From NCBI RefSeq assembly GCF_002205635.1, contig NZ_NISJ01000005.1, positions 186,001-250,000 on the forward strand: DNA of 64,000 nucleotides, in the 5' to 3' direction. A program made the position numbers and the translations under genes. The DNA comes from Sphingopyxis witflariensis. Its GTDB lineage: Bacteria > Pseudomonadota > Alphaproteobacteria > Sphingomonadales > Sphingomonadaceae. The first letter of the stretch is position 1, and every line of letters begins with the position of its first letter. The notes under the pieces were generated by a model. The model was not told the DNA's origin, ran no database searches, and was given only the letters and a program-made list of their open reading frames with translations. Positions 18,521 through 27,519 of the stretch are shown here, one piece after another.

Positions 18521-19651
18521 ATGAAACCCGAACTCAACCTCACCGCCCGCGCGACGTGGCGCGACCCGGTGCCGGAAAAACCCGCAGGCCCGGGGCGCAA
18601 TTTCTGGGCGGCGTTGGCGGCCGCGGTGGCCGTCGCCTGCCTTGCCTTCCTGCTGTCGAGCGGACAGCTGCGCGGACCCGCTGGTTTCGGCCCCTATCAG
18701 GTCACCGTTCCGGTCGCCTTCAAACCCCATGACCCTGCGCGCTGGGCGATCATGACTGCTGAGGATTATGCGGCGGCCCTGAAGATCGACCCGACACTGC
18801 CCGATCCGAACAGCGTCGATTATGGCGATGCCGCCGCAACACCCCCCGCCGAGCCCGCGCTGCTGCGCGACGAGGCCTTTGTCGGCCCGCCCGCCAAAAG
18901 CTATGCTTTTCGCGGAGTCACTGCGCTCGACCGCGAGCGCGCCCATTATTGCCTTACCGCCGCCATTTATTACGAAGCCGCATCCGAAAGCGACGACGGG
19001 ATGCGCGGCGTTGCACAGACGATCATTAACCGCGTTCGCCACCCGAGCTTCCCCAACACCGTGTGCGGGGTCGTCTTTCAGGGATCGCAGCGCGCGGGAG
19101 TGTGCCAGTTCACCTTCAGTTGCGATGGGGCGATGGCGCGGGCGCCGAGCAAGCCGAACTGGCTGCGCGCGAGCCGCATCGCGTCGGCGGCGCTCGGCGG
19201 ATATGTCTTTCCCAAAGTCGGTCTGACCACCCATTATCACACGCAGGCGATCTGGCCGCGCTGGGGCAAGAGCCTCGTGATGACCAACATCGTCGGCGCA
19301 CATATTTTCCACCGCTGGCGCGGGCGCTGGGGCATGCCCGACGCGTTTCGCGCGCCCTATCTGGGCCGCGAGCCGGTTCCCGGCCCCTATTTGCCGATCG
19401 CGCAGCAGGTCGCGATCCTGCGCGGTGGTGCGGTCGCGCCCTCTGGTCTGGTTCCCGACATCAGCGGCGCACTCGCGGCACCTCTCCCGAACGTCGCCGC
19501 CGCGCCGACACCGGGGGCGATGGCACAGCAGAACGCTACGCCAGTCGCTTCCGCCCCAACCCCGCCGCCCACCGCTTATAGCGACCCGCGGCTCGGCCAG
19601 TCGGGTCAGGTCCGCGAAGAATTCCGCAAGAGCGGAGAGTGGATTCAATAG
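18521..19651 (+). CDS. SleB-type cell wall hydrolase
   Basis: A 376-residue protein with an N-terminal membrane anchor (about residues 27-46: NFWAALAAAVAVACLAFLLS) and a central Hydrolase_2/SleB domain: CLTAAIYYEAASESDDGMRG, VAQTIINRVRHPSFPNTVCG and GVCQFTFSCDG. The family includes spore-cortex and cell-wall lytic enzymes; the Glu in IYYEAASE is the likely catalytic acid. The C-terminal third is Pro/Ala-rich and disordered. It is probably periplasmic and membrane-tethered, acting on peptidoglycan. No sporulation is implied, because these proteins are common in alphaproteobacteria. Confidence 0.85.
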   Translation: MKPELNLTARATWRDPVPEKPAGPGRNFWAALAAAVAVACLAFLLSSGQLRGPAGFGPYQVTVPVAFKPHDPARWAIMTAEDYAAALKIDPTLPDPNSVDYGDAAATPPAEPALLRDEAFVGPPAKSYAFRGVTALDRERAHYCLTAAIYYEAASESDDGMRGVAQTIINRVRHPSFPNTVCGVVFQGSQRAGVCQFTFSCDGAMARAPSKPNWLRASRIASAALGGYVFPKVGLTTHYHTQAIWPRWGKSLVMTNIVGAHIFHRWRGRWGMPDAFRAPYLGREPVPGPYLPIAQQVAILRGGAVAPSGLVPDISGALAAPLPNVAAAPTPGAMAQQNATPVASAPTPPPTAYSDPRLGQSGQVREEFRKSGEWIQ

Positions 19652-19694
19652 GGCGAAAGGCCTCGGCTGCCCCCTCACCGACAGGGAGTCCTCC

Positions 19695-19856
19695 ATGGGA
19701 CAAGTGAAGGGAATTGGCGGGCTGTTTTTCCGGGCGCGCGCGCCCGATGCACTGAACGCCTGGTATCACCAACCGCTGGGCATCGGCGCGGGCTGCAACG
19801 CCGACGACAGCGGTCCGATCGAATTATGGGAGCCGCCGAAAGCCACCCCCGCCTGA
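19695..19856 (+). pseudogene. Remnant of a VOC/glyoxalase-family gene
   Basis: A 53-residue frame with a ribosome site (ACAGGGAG) but far short of the 120-130 residues of a VOC protein. It opens with a typical VOC start (MGQVKGIGGLFFRARAPDAL, NAWYHQPLGI) and then jumps to what looks like the C-terminal motif IELWEPP, which in whole proteins follows DPDGN. The middle of the protein is missing, so an internal in-frame deletion is the simplest reading. It may be translated but cannot form the metal site. It lies between sleB-like and the convergent HerA-like gene. Confidence 0.65.
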
Positions 19857-19924
19857 TCGTCACCCCGGCCCACGACGATGAGGGGCCACGCAGGGTGGAG
19901 ATCCCGGCTTTCGCCGGGATGACG
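19857..19924. repeat. REP-like element with hairpin between VOC remnant and HerA-like gene
   Basis: CGTCACCCCGGCCC at 19858 and GCCGGGATGACGG ending at 19924 form the outer arms. Inside, ATCCCGGC (19901-19908) and GCCGGGAT (19913-19920) form a perfect 8-bp hairpin with loop TTTC. It fills the gap between two convergent stop codons and could stop transcription from both sides. Confidence 0.75.
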
Positions 19925-19929
19925 GAAAG

Positions 19930-21642
19930 CTACCGCCCCTGGCTGCGCCAGCGCTTGACAACACGCTCCAGCATCTCGGGTTCGCCGCCGGTCTCGCGCC
20001 ACAGCTTGGAGAAGAGCGGATCGCTCGACGCCGGGCGCTTGTCCTCGTCCAGCGTGTCGAGATAAATGCGCATCGGGATCGACACGCCCTCGCCGCAGAC
20101 GATGCATTCGCGGTTGCGCAGTGCCGGGATCGAATCGATGAAACCACGCGCGCCCTCAGGCATCGCCGCCTTTACGAAATGCTGATCGCGTTCGTTGTTG
20201 AGACGCATCGAAATGATCGTGCCGCACTGCGACAGCACACCTTCGGCAAGGTCCGACGGGCGCTGGGTGATCAGCCCCAGCGACACGCCATATTTGCGGC
20301 CTTCCTTGGCGATCCGCTCGAGAACCTTGCGGACCGCCTGCCCCTGCCCGACGTCTTTTGCGGGGATATAGCGGTGTGCTTCCTCGCAAACGAGCAGGAT
20401 CGGGCGCTGCGGCTCGCCACGCGACCAGATCGCATAATCGAAGGTCAGGCGCGACAGAACCGCGACGACGACCGACGTAATATCGCTTGGCACCCCCGAT
20501 ACGTCGATGATCGAAATCGGACGGCCGTCAGACGGCAGACGGAAAATCTTGCCGATGAAGGCCGACATGGTGTCGGCGACAAGCATGCCCGAGAACATGA
20601 AGCCATAGCGCGGATCGGCGCGCATTTCCTCGATCTTGCCCTTGATCCGCATGAAAGGCGCGCTCGACGTCGCCTTGTCGAGCTTGCCCATTTCATTCTG
20701 CAGGATGTTGAGCAGATCGGAGAGGAGATAGGGGATCGGCGAATCAACCGTCAGTTTCGACATGCCCTCGGCCAGCCGGTTCCTTTGCCGCGCCTGGAGC
20801 AGGCATTTGGCGAGGACGTCGCAGTCACTCTGCCGGTCGCGACCTTCGCTGGTGATGAAAACCTCGCAATGTTCCTCGAAGTTCATCAACCAATAGGGCA
20901 TCGCCAGATTGTCGACGTCGAACAGGGCGCCGATGCCCTTGAACGCCGCCGAATATTCGCCGTGCGGATCGATCATCACGATATGGCCCTGCGGCGCGAG
21001 CTCGCAAATCTTGTGGAGGATCAGCGCAGCGCTGGTCGACTTGCCGGTCCCCGTCGAGCCGAGCAGCGCGAAATGCTTGCCGAGCATTGCATCGACATAG
21101 AGCGAACCGCGAATATCCTTGGTCGGATAGACGGTGCCGATTTCGACATGCGCACGCTCGTCGGCGGCGTAAATCTGCTTCAGATCAGCGCCGGTCGCGG
21201 CAAAAACCTGGCTCCCGGGCACCGGAAAGCGTGTGACGCCGCGACGGAAATTGTGAATGCGGCCAGTGATCTTCTCCTCGTCGCCTTCGCCGAGGAAGTC
21301 GATCGAGGCGAGGACCAACCCCTGCCCCTTTTCATGAAGCTGCTGGTCGCGGATGCTGCCGAGCAACCATATATTGCCGACGCGGACCTTGACCTGCGCG
21401 CCGACCTGGCCCGCCATCGCCACCGCCGGATCGCTCGAGGTCGTCAGGGCAGCGATCGCCGCCGAATCGAGAAGCAGGCGCGACGCCGAACCGGAGATGT
21501 CGATCACTTCACCGATCAGCAGATCGTCGCGGTGATGGGTGGTCGCGGCCGCGACGGGTGCGGCAGTGCCACCGCCCGCCAGTCGGACATGCTGCGCCGC
21601 CGTCATATCTCCGGGGCCAAAGCCTCCGCCCTGCATATCCAT
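19930..21642 (-). CDS. HerA-like hexameric ATPase (DUF87)
   Basis: A 570-residue P-loop ATPase of the HerA/FtsK superfamily. Walker A is at 195-202 (GSTGTGKS), the Walker B strand is PILLVCEEAHRYIP near 385, and KEGRKYGVSLGLITQRPSDL is the sensor region. The N-terminal part (about 40-150) is a beta-barrel HAS-like domain (IGEVIDISGSASRLLL). HerA proteins pump DNA with NurA in archaea; bacterial members are often lone genes of uncertain role, and no nuclease gene lies beside it here. Start: ATG 21642, with a second ATG at 21636 possible. Confidence 0.85.
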   Translation of the reverse strand: MDMQGGGFGPGDMTAAQHVRLAGGGTAAPVAAATTHHRDDLLIGEVIDISGSASRLLLDSAAIAALTTSSDPAVAMAGQVGAQVKVRVGNIWLLGSIRDQQLHEKGQGLVLASIDFLGEGDEEKITGRIHNFRRGVTRFPVPGSQVFAATGADLKQIYAADERAHVEIGTVYPTKDIRGSLYVDAMLGKHFALLGSTGTGKSTSAALILHKICELAPQGHIVMIDPHGEYSAAFKGIGALFDVDNLAMPYWLMNFEEHCEVFITSEGRDRQSDCDVLAKCLLQARQRNRLAEGMSKLTVDSPIPYLLSDLLNILQNEMGKLDKATSSAPFMRIKGKIEEMRADPRYGFMFSGMLVADTMSAFIGKIFRLPSDGRPISIIDVSGVPSDITSVVVAVLSRLTFDYAIWSRGEPQRPILLVCEEAHRYIPAKDVGQGQAVRKVLERIAKEGRKYGVSLGLITQRPSDLAEGVLSQCGTIISMRLNNERDQHFVKAAMPEGARGFIDSIPALRNRECIVCGEGVSIPMRIYLDTLDEDKRPASSDPLFSKLWRETGGEPEMLERVVKRWRSQGR

Positions 21643-21725
21643 GTCTCGCCCCGCCTGTTGATTATCCAGCGTCCGTTATCGCAGCACAGGGTAAACAAAG
21701 CGCTTATGATAGCGCGCAGGCGGGT

Positions 21726-22502
21726 TTAGCGGCGGCGGAAAATAGCTGATGCGCCGACGCCGAGCAGCAGCGACAGCGCGACCGCGCTCAGCCCGTATAG
21801 AAAGCCATGCTGTTCCGCCGCGAGCGCCACGAAACGCTCGAACCCCGCCTTGCGGATCTGGACATCGCGCGACGCAACCGCGAGCACCCGGCCCCGGCTG
21901 ATCAAATAGGTTTCGGCGCGATAGGTGCCGACGGGAACCCGTGCCGGAACCGGGATGCGGGCGCGATAGAGCACGCCTTCGCTAATCTCGACCGCCGCCG
22001 GATTTTCATAAAAGAGACCCAGGCGTGTATAAAGATCAATCAGCCCGGCCTCGAAGCGCTGGAGCTTTTTTGCCTCCGAAAAACCGGTCGGCGACATCGA
22101 CAAATTGTTGAGGCCGAGTTCGAAGATCGCGGCGGTGCGTTCGTCGACCAGCTTGTCGATCGGGCGCGACGATCCGATGGCATAAAAGCCCGGTGAGGTG
22201 CGCAGGCGCAGGCTGTTGGCGTTGACCCAGATGCCGGCGACGCGCCGCTTTTCGCGCAATATGACGGGCCGCACCGGCCCTTTGAGCACGACGACAATAT
22301 CGGCGCGGTCGTCGGGCAGGCGCTGACCGGGATAGAGGATCGCGCCGAACAGCAGCAATTCCTCGCCCGTGAAGCTATATTGGATGTCGATCGCACGGCT
22401 CGACACGTCAGGCACCAGGCGCGGATCGGCCGCCTGCGCCGCGCCGGCGGGCGTCAGCAGCAGCGCCGCGAGCCCCAGGATCAAGGCGGCAATATGTTTC
22501 AT
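21726..22502 (-). CDS. TIGR02186 family exported membrane protein
   Basis: A 258-residue protein with a signal peptide (MKHIAALILGLAALLLTPAG, ending AQA-AD), an extracytoplasmic body and one C-terminal transmembrane helix (about 234-253) before the anchor FRRR. IDIQYSFTGEELLLFGAILY and FSEAKKLQRFEAGLIDLYTR match TIGR02186, an alphaproteobacterial family of unknown function that often neighbours TauE/SafE exporters. The start overlaps the TauE stop as ATGA, so the two are translated together. Confidence 0.85.
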   Translation of the reverse strand: MKHIAALILGLAALLLTPAGAAQAADPRLVPDVSSRAIDIQYSFTGEELLLFGAILYPGQRLPDDRADIVVVLKGPVRPVILREKRRVAGIWVNANSLRLRTSPGFYAIGSSRPIDKLVDERTAAIFELGLNNLSMSPTGFSEAKKLQRFEAGLIDLYTRLGLFYENPAAVEISEGVLYRARIPVPARVPVGTYRAETYLISRGRVLAVASRDVQIRKAGFERFVALAAEQHGFLYGLSAVALSLLLGVGASAIFRRR

Positions 22503-23407
22503 TGCACCGTATAAATTTCAGGTGGCTGGATGAAGAGGCCGATCGCCATTTGCAGCGCAACCAGCAACACGATCACCGCCAGCGCCAGCCGCAGATACTC
22601 GGGCCGCACCTTTTGCGCGAAGCGCGCGCCGACCTGCGCACCCGTGACGCTGCCGAGCAGCAACAGGCCCGCCAATACAATATCGACCGCACCGGTCGTC
22701 ATCGCATGGACCATCGTCGTCGCGATCGTCACGAACAATATCTGGAACAACGAGGTGCCGACGACCACCTGCGTCCCCATGCCGAGGAGATAGATCATCG
22801 CCGGGACCATGATGAAGCCGCCGCCGACCCCCAGCAACATGGTGAGGATGCCGACGACGACGCCGAGCATCAGCGGCGCGAGCGGGGAAATATACAGGCC
22901 AGAGCGATAGAAACGCCAGCGCATCGGAAGATTGGCCACCATCGGATGGTGACGCCGTTTGCGCGCTGGCGCGGGCATGCCCGCCTTGGCCAGGCGAAGT
23001 GCGCCGACGGCCTCGCGTCCCATGATCGACCCGACCGAGCCGAGCAGCCCGACGTAAAGAATGGCGATAACGGTATCAATCTGACCCCAGGCGGTCAGCA
23101 ACTCGAACAATCCGGCGCCGAGCACCGAACCGACCAGGCCGCCTGCCACGAGTACACCACCCATGCGCAGGTCGACGCCGCCACGTTCGAGATGCGCCAT
23201 CGCCCCCGACACGCTCGCCCCAGTAACCTGCGTCGCTGCCGACGCCGCTGCGACCGTGGGCGGGATGCCGTAAAAGATCAGCAGCGGAGTGGTCAGAAAG
23301 CCGCCGCCGACGCCGAACATCCCCGACAGGAAGCCGACCCCGCCACCCAGCAGAACGATGACCAGGGCGTTGACCGACAGATTGGCGACAGGAAGGTAAA
23401 GATCCAT
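22499..23407 (-). CDS. Sulfite exporter TauE/SafE family permease
   Basis: A 302-residue membrane protein with about eight hydrophobic segments. The paired glycine-rich motifs GVGFLSGMFGVGGGFLTTPL and VGILTMLLGVGGGFIMVPAM, one in each half, are diagnostic of TauE/SafE (DUF81) transporters, which export sulfur-containing anions or organic acids. The ATG at 23407 (MDLYLPVANLSVNALVIVLL) is chosen because the longer upstream frame has no ribosome site. It is coupled to the TIGR02186 gene by a 4-base overlap. The substrate is not known. Confidence 0.88.
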   Translation of the reverse strand: MDLYLPVANLSVNALVIVLLGGGVGFLSGMFGVGGGFLTTPLLIFYGIPPTVAAASAATQVTGASVSGAMAHLERGGVDLRMGGVLVAGGLVGSVLGAGLFELLTAWGQIDTVIAILYVGLLGSVGSIMGREAVGALRLAKAGMPAPARKRRHHPMVANLPMRWRFYRSGLYISPLAPLMLGVVVGILTMLLGVGGGFIMVPAMIYLLGMGTQVVVGTSLFQILFVTIATTMVHAMTTGAVDIVLAGLLLLGSVTGAQVGARFAQKVRPEYLRLALAVIVLLVALQMAIGLFIQPPEIYTVQ

Positions 23408-23513
23408 GGGCCCCGGTTGACCTATATGGCCCCAGGACGGGACCGTTGGCGGCAACCCTAGACCATTTTTTCGGGTCGGGGAATCGGCTGTGACGCCGAA
23501 ATTTCGGGATATT

Positions 23514-24665
23514 TCAGAAGTCGGTGGCCAAGGTCAGCGCCACCCCGCTTTCGGGGGCTGCGTCGCCCGCAATGCGTTGCCGCCAGTCGAGCGCGATCCG
23601 GCTGCCTTCGCCGACGTGCGGAAGGCGCAGCGTCAGGCGCGGCCCGACATCGAACCGCGCCGCCCCCGGCTGCACCGCCCCCGCCGCGAGTGCGCCAAGT
23701 CGCAGCCGCGCATCCTCGTCAGACCCCAGCCGGCGGTCGATCACCACCGCGCCGTCGGCGAAGCCGTCGCGCTGCCGCCCGCCAACTAACCCCGCCTGGC
23801 CATAGGCGTCGAGCCGGAAGTCGCCGGGCAGCGCAACCCCGCTGACCCCACCGGTCACCATCGCAGCGATCGCGCTACGCCCTTCACGCCCAACGGCCAG
23901 CCGCTGCTCGACCGCCAGATCGACCGGCCAATGCCGTACAGGGGCAAAGGCGATGCCCAACGCCAGTTCGCGCTGTTGGGGGCGCTCCAACGCCGCGGTC
24001 GCCCGGCCATATCCGCGAAGCCGACCCGTTTCCCCGAAACCATAGGCGATCCGCAGCCCGCCCTGGCTGGCGCCAAGCTGACTCGCCGCCGCAATGCCAC
24101 CCGGTGCCGCCGGGGATGCGTCGCGCGCATACAGCCAGCCGCTGAGCGACCAGCCCGCCATCTGACGACGCATCCAATAGGGCTGACCATGCCCCGGCGC
24201 TGCATTTACCACCGACGGCGAAGGCAACCCCATGCCCCCGCCCACATATGGCACGGCGCGGGCGTCGCCGCTGCCGACCATCGTCGCCGACAGGAAACGC
24301 GCCGCGAGGGCGAAGCGAAGCTTGTGACGATCGCCGCCCGGGCCACCGCTACCCGCGACAACTGCCTCGACGCCCCTGCCATCGACCAAAAGAACAAGCC
24401 GTGAGAAAGAGCGACGCGTCGCAGCCGATCGCGGCACGGCACTGGCCAGAGACCGGACCACCCGCAGTTCCTGCCCCGGCCACGGTCGCTTGATCGCAAA
24501 GGGTGGGGATGCCCAGGGCGCGCGAACGGCGGCGGGCGGCATCGGCGCCGCCGGATTCCAGACGATCATGATCCGCAAGACCACCCAGCCGCCAAGGCAC
24601 AGCGCCAGAAAGCGGAGCGCTGGCGCGCCATGCCGCGATTGCGGCCCCGAGACATGCGCCATCAT
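23514..24665 (-). CDS. Outer-membrane-like protein with NfrA_C-like region
   Basis: A 383-residue protein with one N-terminal hydrophobic helix (about 14-33, ALRFLALCLGGWVVLRIMIV), a Pro-rich linker, and a C-terminal half of alternating beta strands (AYGFGETGRLRGYGRATAAL, LRLGALAAGAVQPGAARFDV) ending in Phe (ALTLATDF), as outer-membrane barrels do. Its start overlaps the stop of the upstream glycosyltransferase gene as ATGA. The pairing resembles E. coli nfrB-nfrA, and the C-terminal region may match the NfrA_C domain, though I judge this from layout rather than alignment. It is much shorter than E. coli NfrA and has no TPR part. Confidence 0.6.
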   Translation of the reverse strand: MMAHVSGPQSRHGAPALRFLALCLGGWVVLRIMIVWNPAAPMPPAAVRAPWASPPFAIKRPWPGQELRVVRSLASAVPRSAATRRSFSRLVLLVDGRGVEAVVAGSGGPGGDRHKLRFALAARFLSATMVGSGDARAVPYVGGGMGLPSPSVVNAAPGHGQPYWMRRQMAGWSLSGWLYARDASPAAPGGIAAASQLGASQGGLRIAYGFGETGRLRGYGRATAALERPQQRELALGIAFAPVRHWPVDLAVEQRLAVGREGRSAIAAMVTGGVSGVALPGDFRLDAYGQAGLVGGRQRDGFADGAVVIDRRLGSDEDARLRLGALAAGAVQPGAARFDVGPRLTLRLPHVGEGSRIALDWRQRIAGDAAPESGVALTLATDF

Positions 24666-26089
24666 TGCGTCCTGACCCGCACCGTTGCGGGCGCATGGAC
24701 GCCATCGTCTTCCAGGTGCACGGTCTTGTCCCAAACCACCCGACCCGAACGCAGCATCTGATAATAGAGCACCACGGCGCGGCGCGCGGCAAGAATCGCG
24801 ACGACATTGGCGACAAAGGCGCGCGGCAATGCCATCATCGCCTGCCGCCAACCATACCATCGCGCGGTAAAATGGCCGCGCATCCCGAGCCGCCACATCA
24901 GCAGCGCCGCGTCGAACGCGAGCAGCAAGCGCATCCCCTCATGAATCTCCGGCGCCTGCCAGCCGACCAGGCCATAGCCCGCCCAGCCCAGCGCGGTGAG
25001 CAGGAACCCGGTGTAAGCGGCAAGAAGAATCACCGCCGCGAGCGGCGCCCGGCGGTCGCGCCACAACATCCAGCGCGCGAGCCAGGAGCGATGGACGCCG
25101 TCGCCAGCAGATCCGCGCCCAGCCGTCAGCCAGCCGAGATGATCCCATCCCCCCAGTGCAATGCCTGCGATCCAGCGCGATTTCTGCCGGACCGCCGCCT
25201 CGACATCGCCGGGGAAGGGGCCGCGAGACACAATGCGGTCGCCCGCCGCGCCCACCGCATCGACGAAGCAGGTGCGCAGGCCATAGGCGCCGATCAGCAT
25301 GCCAACCTCATAATCCTCGGTCAGACTGTCGGCACGAAACGGCCGTCCCCCACGCTCGATCGCGAGCAGCGCGAGCGCGCTGCGCGTCAGCGCGCAGCCA
25401 ACCCCGGCCGACGGAATCGGCACGCCGAGTTCGGACCGCAGCACCAGTTCCTTGCTATGCGCCTCGGCAAATTCATCGCCATAATGGCCGCCGATCCATT
25501 CGGTCCGGCGGTCAGTGAACGGCACCACCGGAATCTGCACCATCGCATGGTCGACGAGCATGCGGCGATACAGCGCCAGTTCCTCGGGATGGACATGATC
25601 TTCGGCGTCATGGAGGACGATCGCCGCAAAACGCATCGATTCGGCGCGCTCATCCGCACCCAGCGCCGCCCACATATGGTTCAGATTATCACCCTTGGTC
25701 GTTGGGCCATCGCCCGCCCCGATGACGAGGCGCAGTCGCGGATCGCGCGCGACCAGCGACGACACCGCGAACAGCGTCGCTGCATCATTGGGATAGCATC
25801 CGACATAAAGACGAAAATCCTCTCCCTCCCAAGCCGCGAGGGTACGGCGCAGCATCGCTGGCAGCACGCTCGCTTCGTCCCACGCCGGAACGAATATCGC
25901 GACACGACCGTCGATCTGCGCGGCCTCGCGATGGCGGCGCCGCGAGGTATGCCGGCGGGCCAGCATCCATCGAATGTCGAACAACAGATCGTCGACGCCG
26001 ATCAGCAATATGCCGACCGAGGCGAAGAGCATCAGTTCGTAGCCAGCACTCAGCACCAGCCATTCCAGCCATGCGGTCAATCGGTCCAC
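24662..26089 (-). CDS. Processive family 2 glycosyltransferase, NfrB-like
   Basis: A 475-residue membrane glycosyltransferase. Three hydrophobic segments frame a GT2 domain with VAIFVPAWDEASVLPAMLRR, HDAEDHVHPEE (the DxD site), TEDYEVGMLIG and RQKSRWIAG (the QxxRW motif of processive enzymes). The N-terminus SAGYELMLFASVGILLIGVD resembles NfrB, the inner-membrane partner in phage N4 adsorption and surface-glycan synthesis. The C-terminal c-di-GMP-binding MshEN part of E. coli NfrB is absent. GTG 26089 (MDRLTAWLEW) is preferred; a TTG at 26110 is also possible. Confidence 0.8.
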   Translation of the reverse strand: MDRLTAWLEWLVLSAGYELMLFASVGILLIGVDDLLFDIRWMLARRHTSRRRHREAAQIDGRVAIFVPAWDEASVLPAMLRRTLAAWEGEDFRLYVGCYPNDAATLFAVSSLVARDPRLRLVIGAGDGPTTKGDNLNHMWAALGADERAESMRFAAIVLHDAEDHVHPEELALYRRMLVDHAMVQIPVVPFTDRRTEWIGGHYGDEFAEAHSKELVLRSELGVPIPSAGVGCALTRSALALLAIERGGRPFRADSLTEDYEVGMLIGAYGLRTCFVDAVGAAGDRIVSRGPFPGDVEAAVRQKSRWIAGIALGGWDHLGWLTAGRGSAGDGVHRSWLARWMLWRDRRAPLAAVILLAAYTGFLLTALGWAGYGLVGWQAPEIHEGMRLLLAFDAALLMWRLGMRGHFTARWYGWRQAMMALPRAFVANVVAILAARRAVVLYYQMLRSGRVVWDKTVHLEDDGVHAPATVRVRTQ

Positions 26090-26238
26090 CCTGCCAGTCC
26101 GCCCCCACAATGGCCTTGCGCCATCCGATGCGAGAAAAACCTAGTGACCGGTATCTATTTGTAAAGCGTGACGAAGACGGGCCCGCACGCTAGGAAGGTC
26201 CGCACAAACCCCATCGAAAAACAGGTATTTTTCGCTCT

Positions 26239-27519
26239 ATGCCCTCCAAATCCTCGCCCCGTTCAGCCTTACGCGACTTTCTCGAGAGCGAAAGCGCCGG
26301 CGGGATGCTGCTGATTTTCGCAGCCATATTGGCGATGATCGTCGCCAATTCGGCGTGGAGCGACACTTACAGCCATTTCATCCATGCAGTGACCGGACCG
26401 GTGCTCACCGACAAGCTGGGGCCGATGACCGTCCATCTGTGGATCAACGACGGATTGATGGCGATTTTCTTCCTGCTCGTCGGGCTGGAGATCAAGCGCG
26501 AATTCGTCGATGGACGCCTCGCGAGCTGGGATCGGCGGCGACTGCCGTTCATCGCCGCAGCGGCGGGCATGGCGGTACCCGCGATCCTCTATCTGTTCTT
26601 CGCAGGCGGCACCGCAGGGCTCGCTCAGGGTTGGGCGATCCCCGCCGCGACCGACATCGCCTTTGCGATCGGAGTGCTCGCCTTGCTCGGCAAGCGTGCG
26701 CCCACATCGCTCAAGCTGTTCCTCGTTACCGTCGCGATCGTCGATGACATGGGCGCGGTCGCGATCATCGCGCTCTTCTACACCGCCAAGCTCAATTTTG
26801 TTGCACTCGCCGCAGCGGCGGCGATCCTGGCCATCATGACGATCTGCAACCGCAGCGGCGTCCGCCACCTCGCCATTTATCTGCTGCTCTTCGTGCTGCT
26901 CTGGTATGCAATGCTGCTCTCGGGGGTCCATGCGACGATCGCGGGCGTGCTCGCGGCGATGACCATCCCCTTCGACCGCACCCCGGGCACCCCCGACAGC
27001 GCGACCTCGCCACTCCATCGGCTCGAACATGGGCTCCACCCCTGGGTCGCTTTTGCCATCGTGCCGCTGTTCGGTTTCGCCAACGCCGGGGTCGATATGT
27101 CGGGGCTGACCATCGACCAGATCCTCGCGCCGCTGCCGATCGGCATTGCCGCGGGCTTGTTCCTCGGCAAGCAGATCGGTATTTTTGGCAGCGTCTGGCT
27201 CAGCGTCAAACTCGGCATCGCCGGCCGGTTGCGCGGGGCCACATGGCTTCAGGTTTACGGCGTATCCCTGCTCTGCGGCATTGGTTTCACGATGAGCCTG
27301 TTCATCGGCGGCCTTGCCTTCCCCGGCGATCCGTTGCTGATCGAAGAGGCGAAGATCGGCACGCTGATGGGCTCGCTCGTCGCCGCACTGGTCGGTTTTG
27401 CGGTGCTACGCTTTGCTCCGCCCCATCCCGACCATGACGCGACCGAAGCGGCATCGGAAACCGAGATCGCCGACGACGGCGATGTCCGCGACACGTCCGA
27501 AGCCCCGGCGACAGCGTGA
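26239..27519 (+). CDS. nhaA: Na+/H+ antiporter NhaA
   Basis: Inner-membrane antiporter that exports sodium in exchange for protons. The 426 residues begin ALRDFLESESAGGMLLIFAA, and the paired-aspartate ion site is intact in IPAATDIAFAIGVLALLGKR, followed by VDDMGAVAIIALFYT. About twelve transmembrane helices are present. The acidic C-terminal tail (EAASETEIADDGDVRD) is longer than in E. coli. The DUF885 gene overlaps its stop codon by one base, so they probably share a transcript. Confidence 0.95.
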   Translation: MPSKSSPRSALRDFLESESAGGMLLIFAAILAMIVANSAWSDTYSHFIHAVTGPVLTDKLGPMTVHLWINDGLMAIFFLLVGLEIKREFVDGRLASWDRRRLPFIAAAAGMAVPAILYLFFAGGTAGLAQGWAIPAATDIAFAIGVLALLGKRAPTSLKLFLVTVAIVDDMGAVAIIALFYTAKLNFVALAAAAAILAIMTICNRSGVRHLAIYLLLFVLLWYAMLLSGVHATIAGVLAAMTIPFDRTPGTPDSATSPLHRLEHGLHPWVAFAIVPLFGFANAGVDMSGLTIDQILAPLPIGIAAGLFLGKQIGIFGSVWLSVKLGIAGRLRGATWLQVYGVSLLCGIGFTMSLFIGGLAFPGDPLLIEEAKIGTLMGSLVAALVGFAVLRFAPPHPDHDATEAASETEIADDGDVRDTSEAPATA

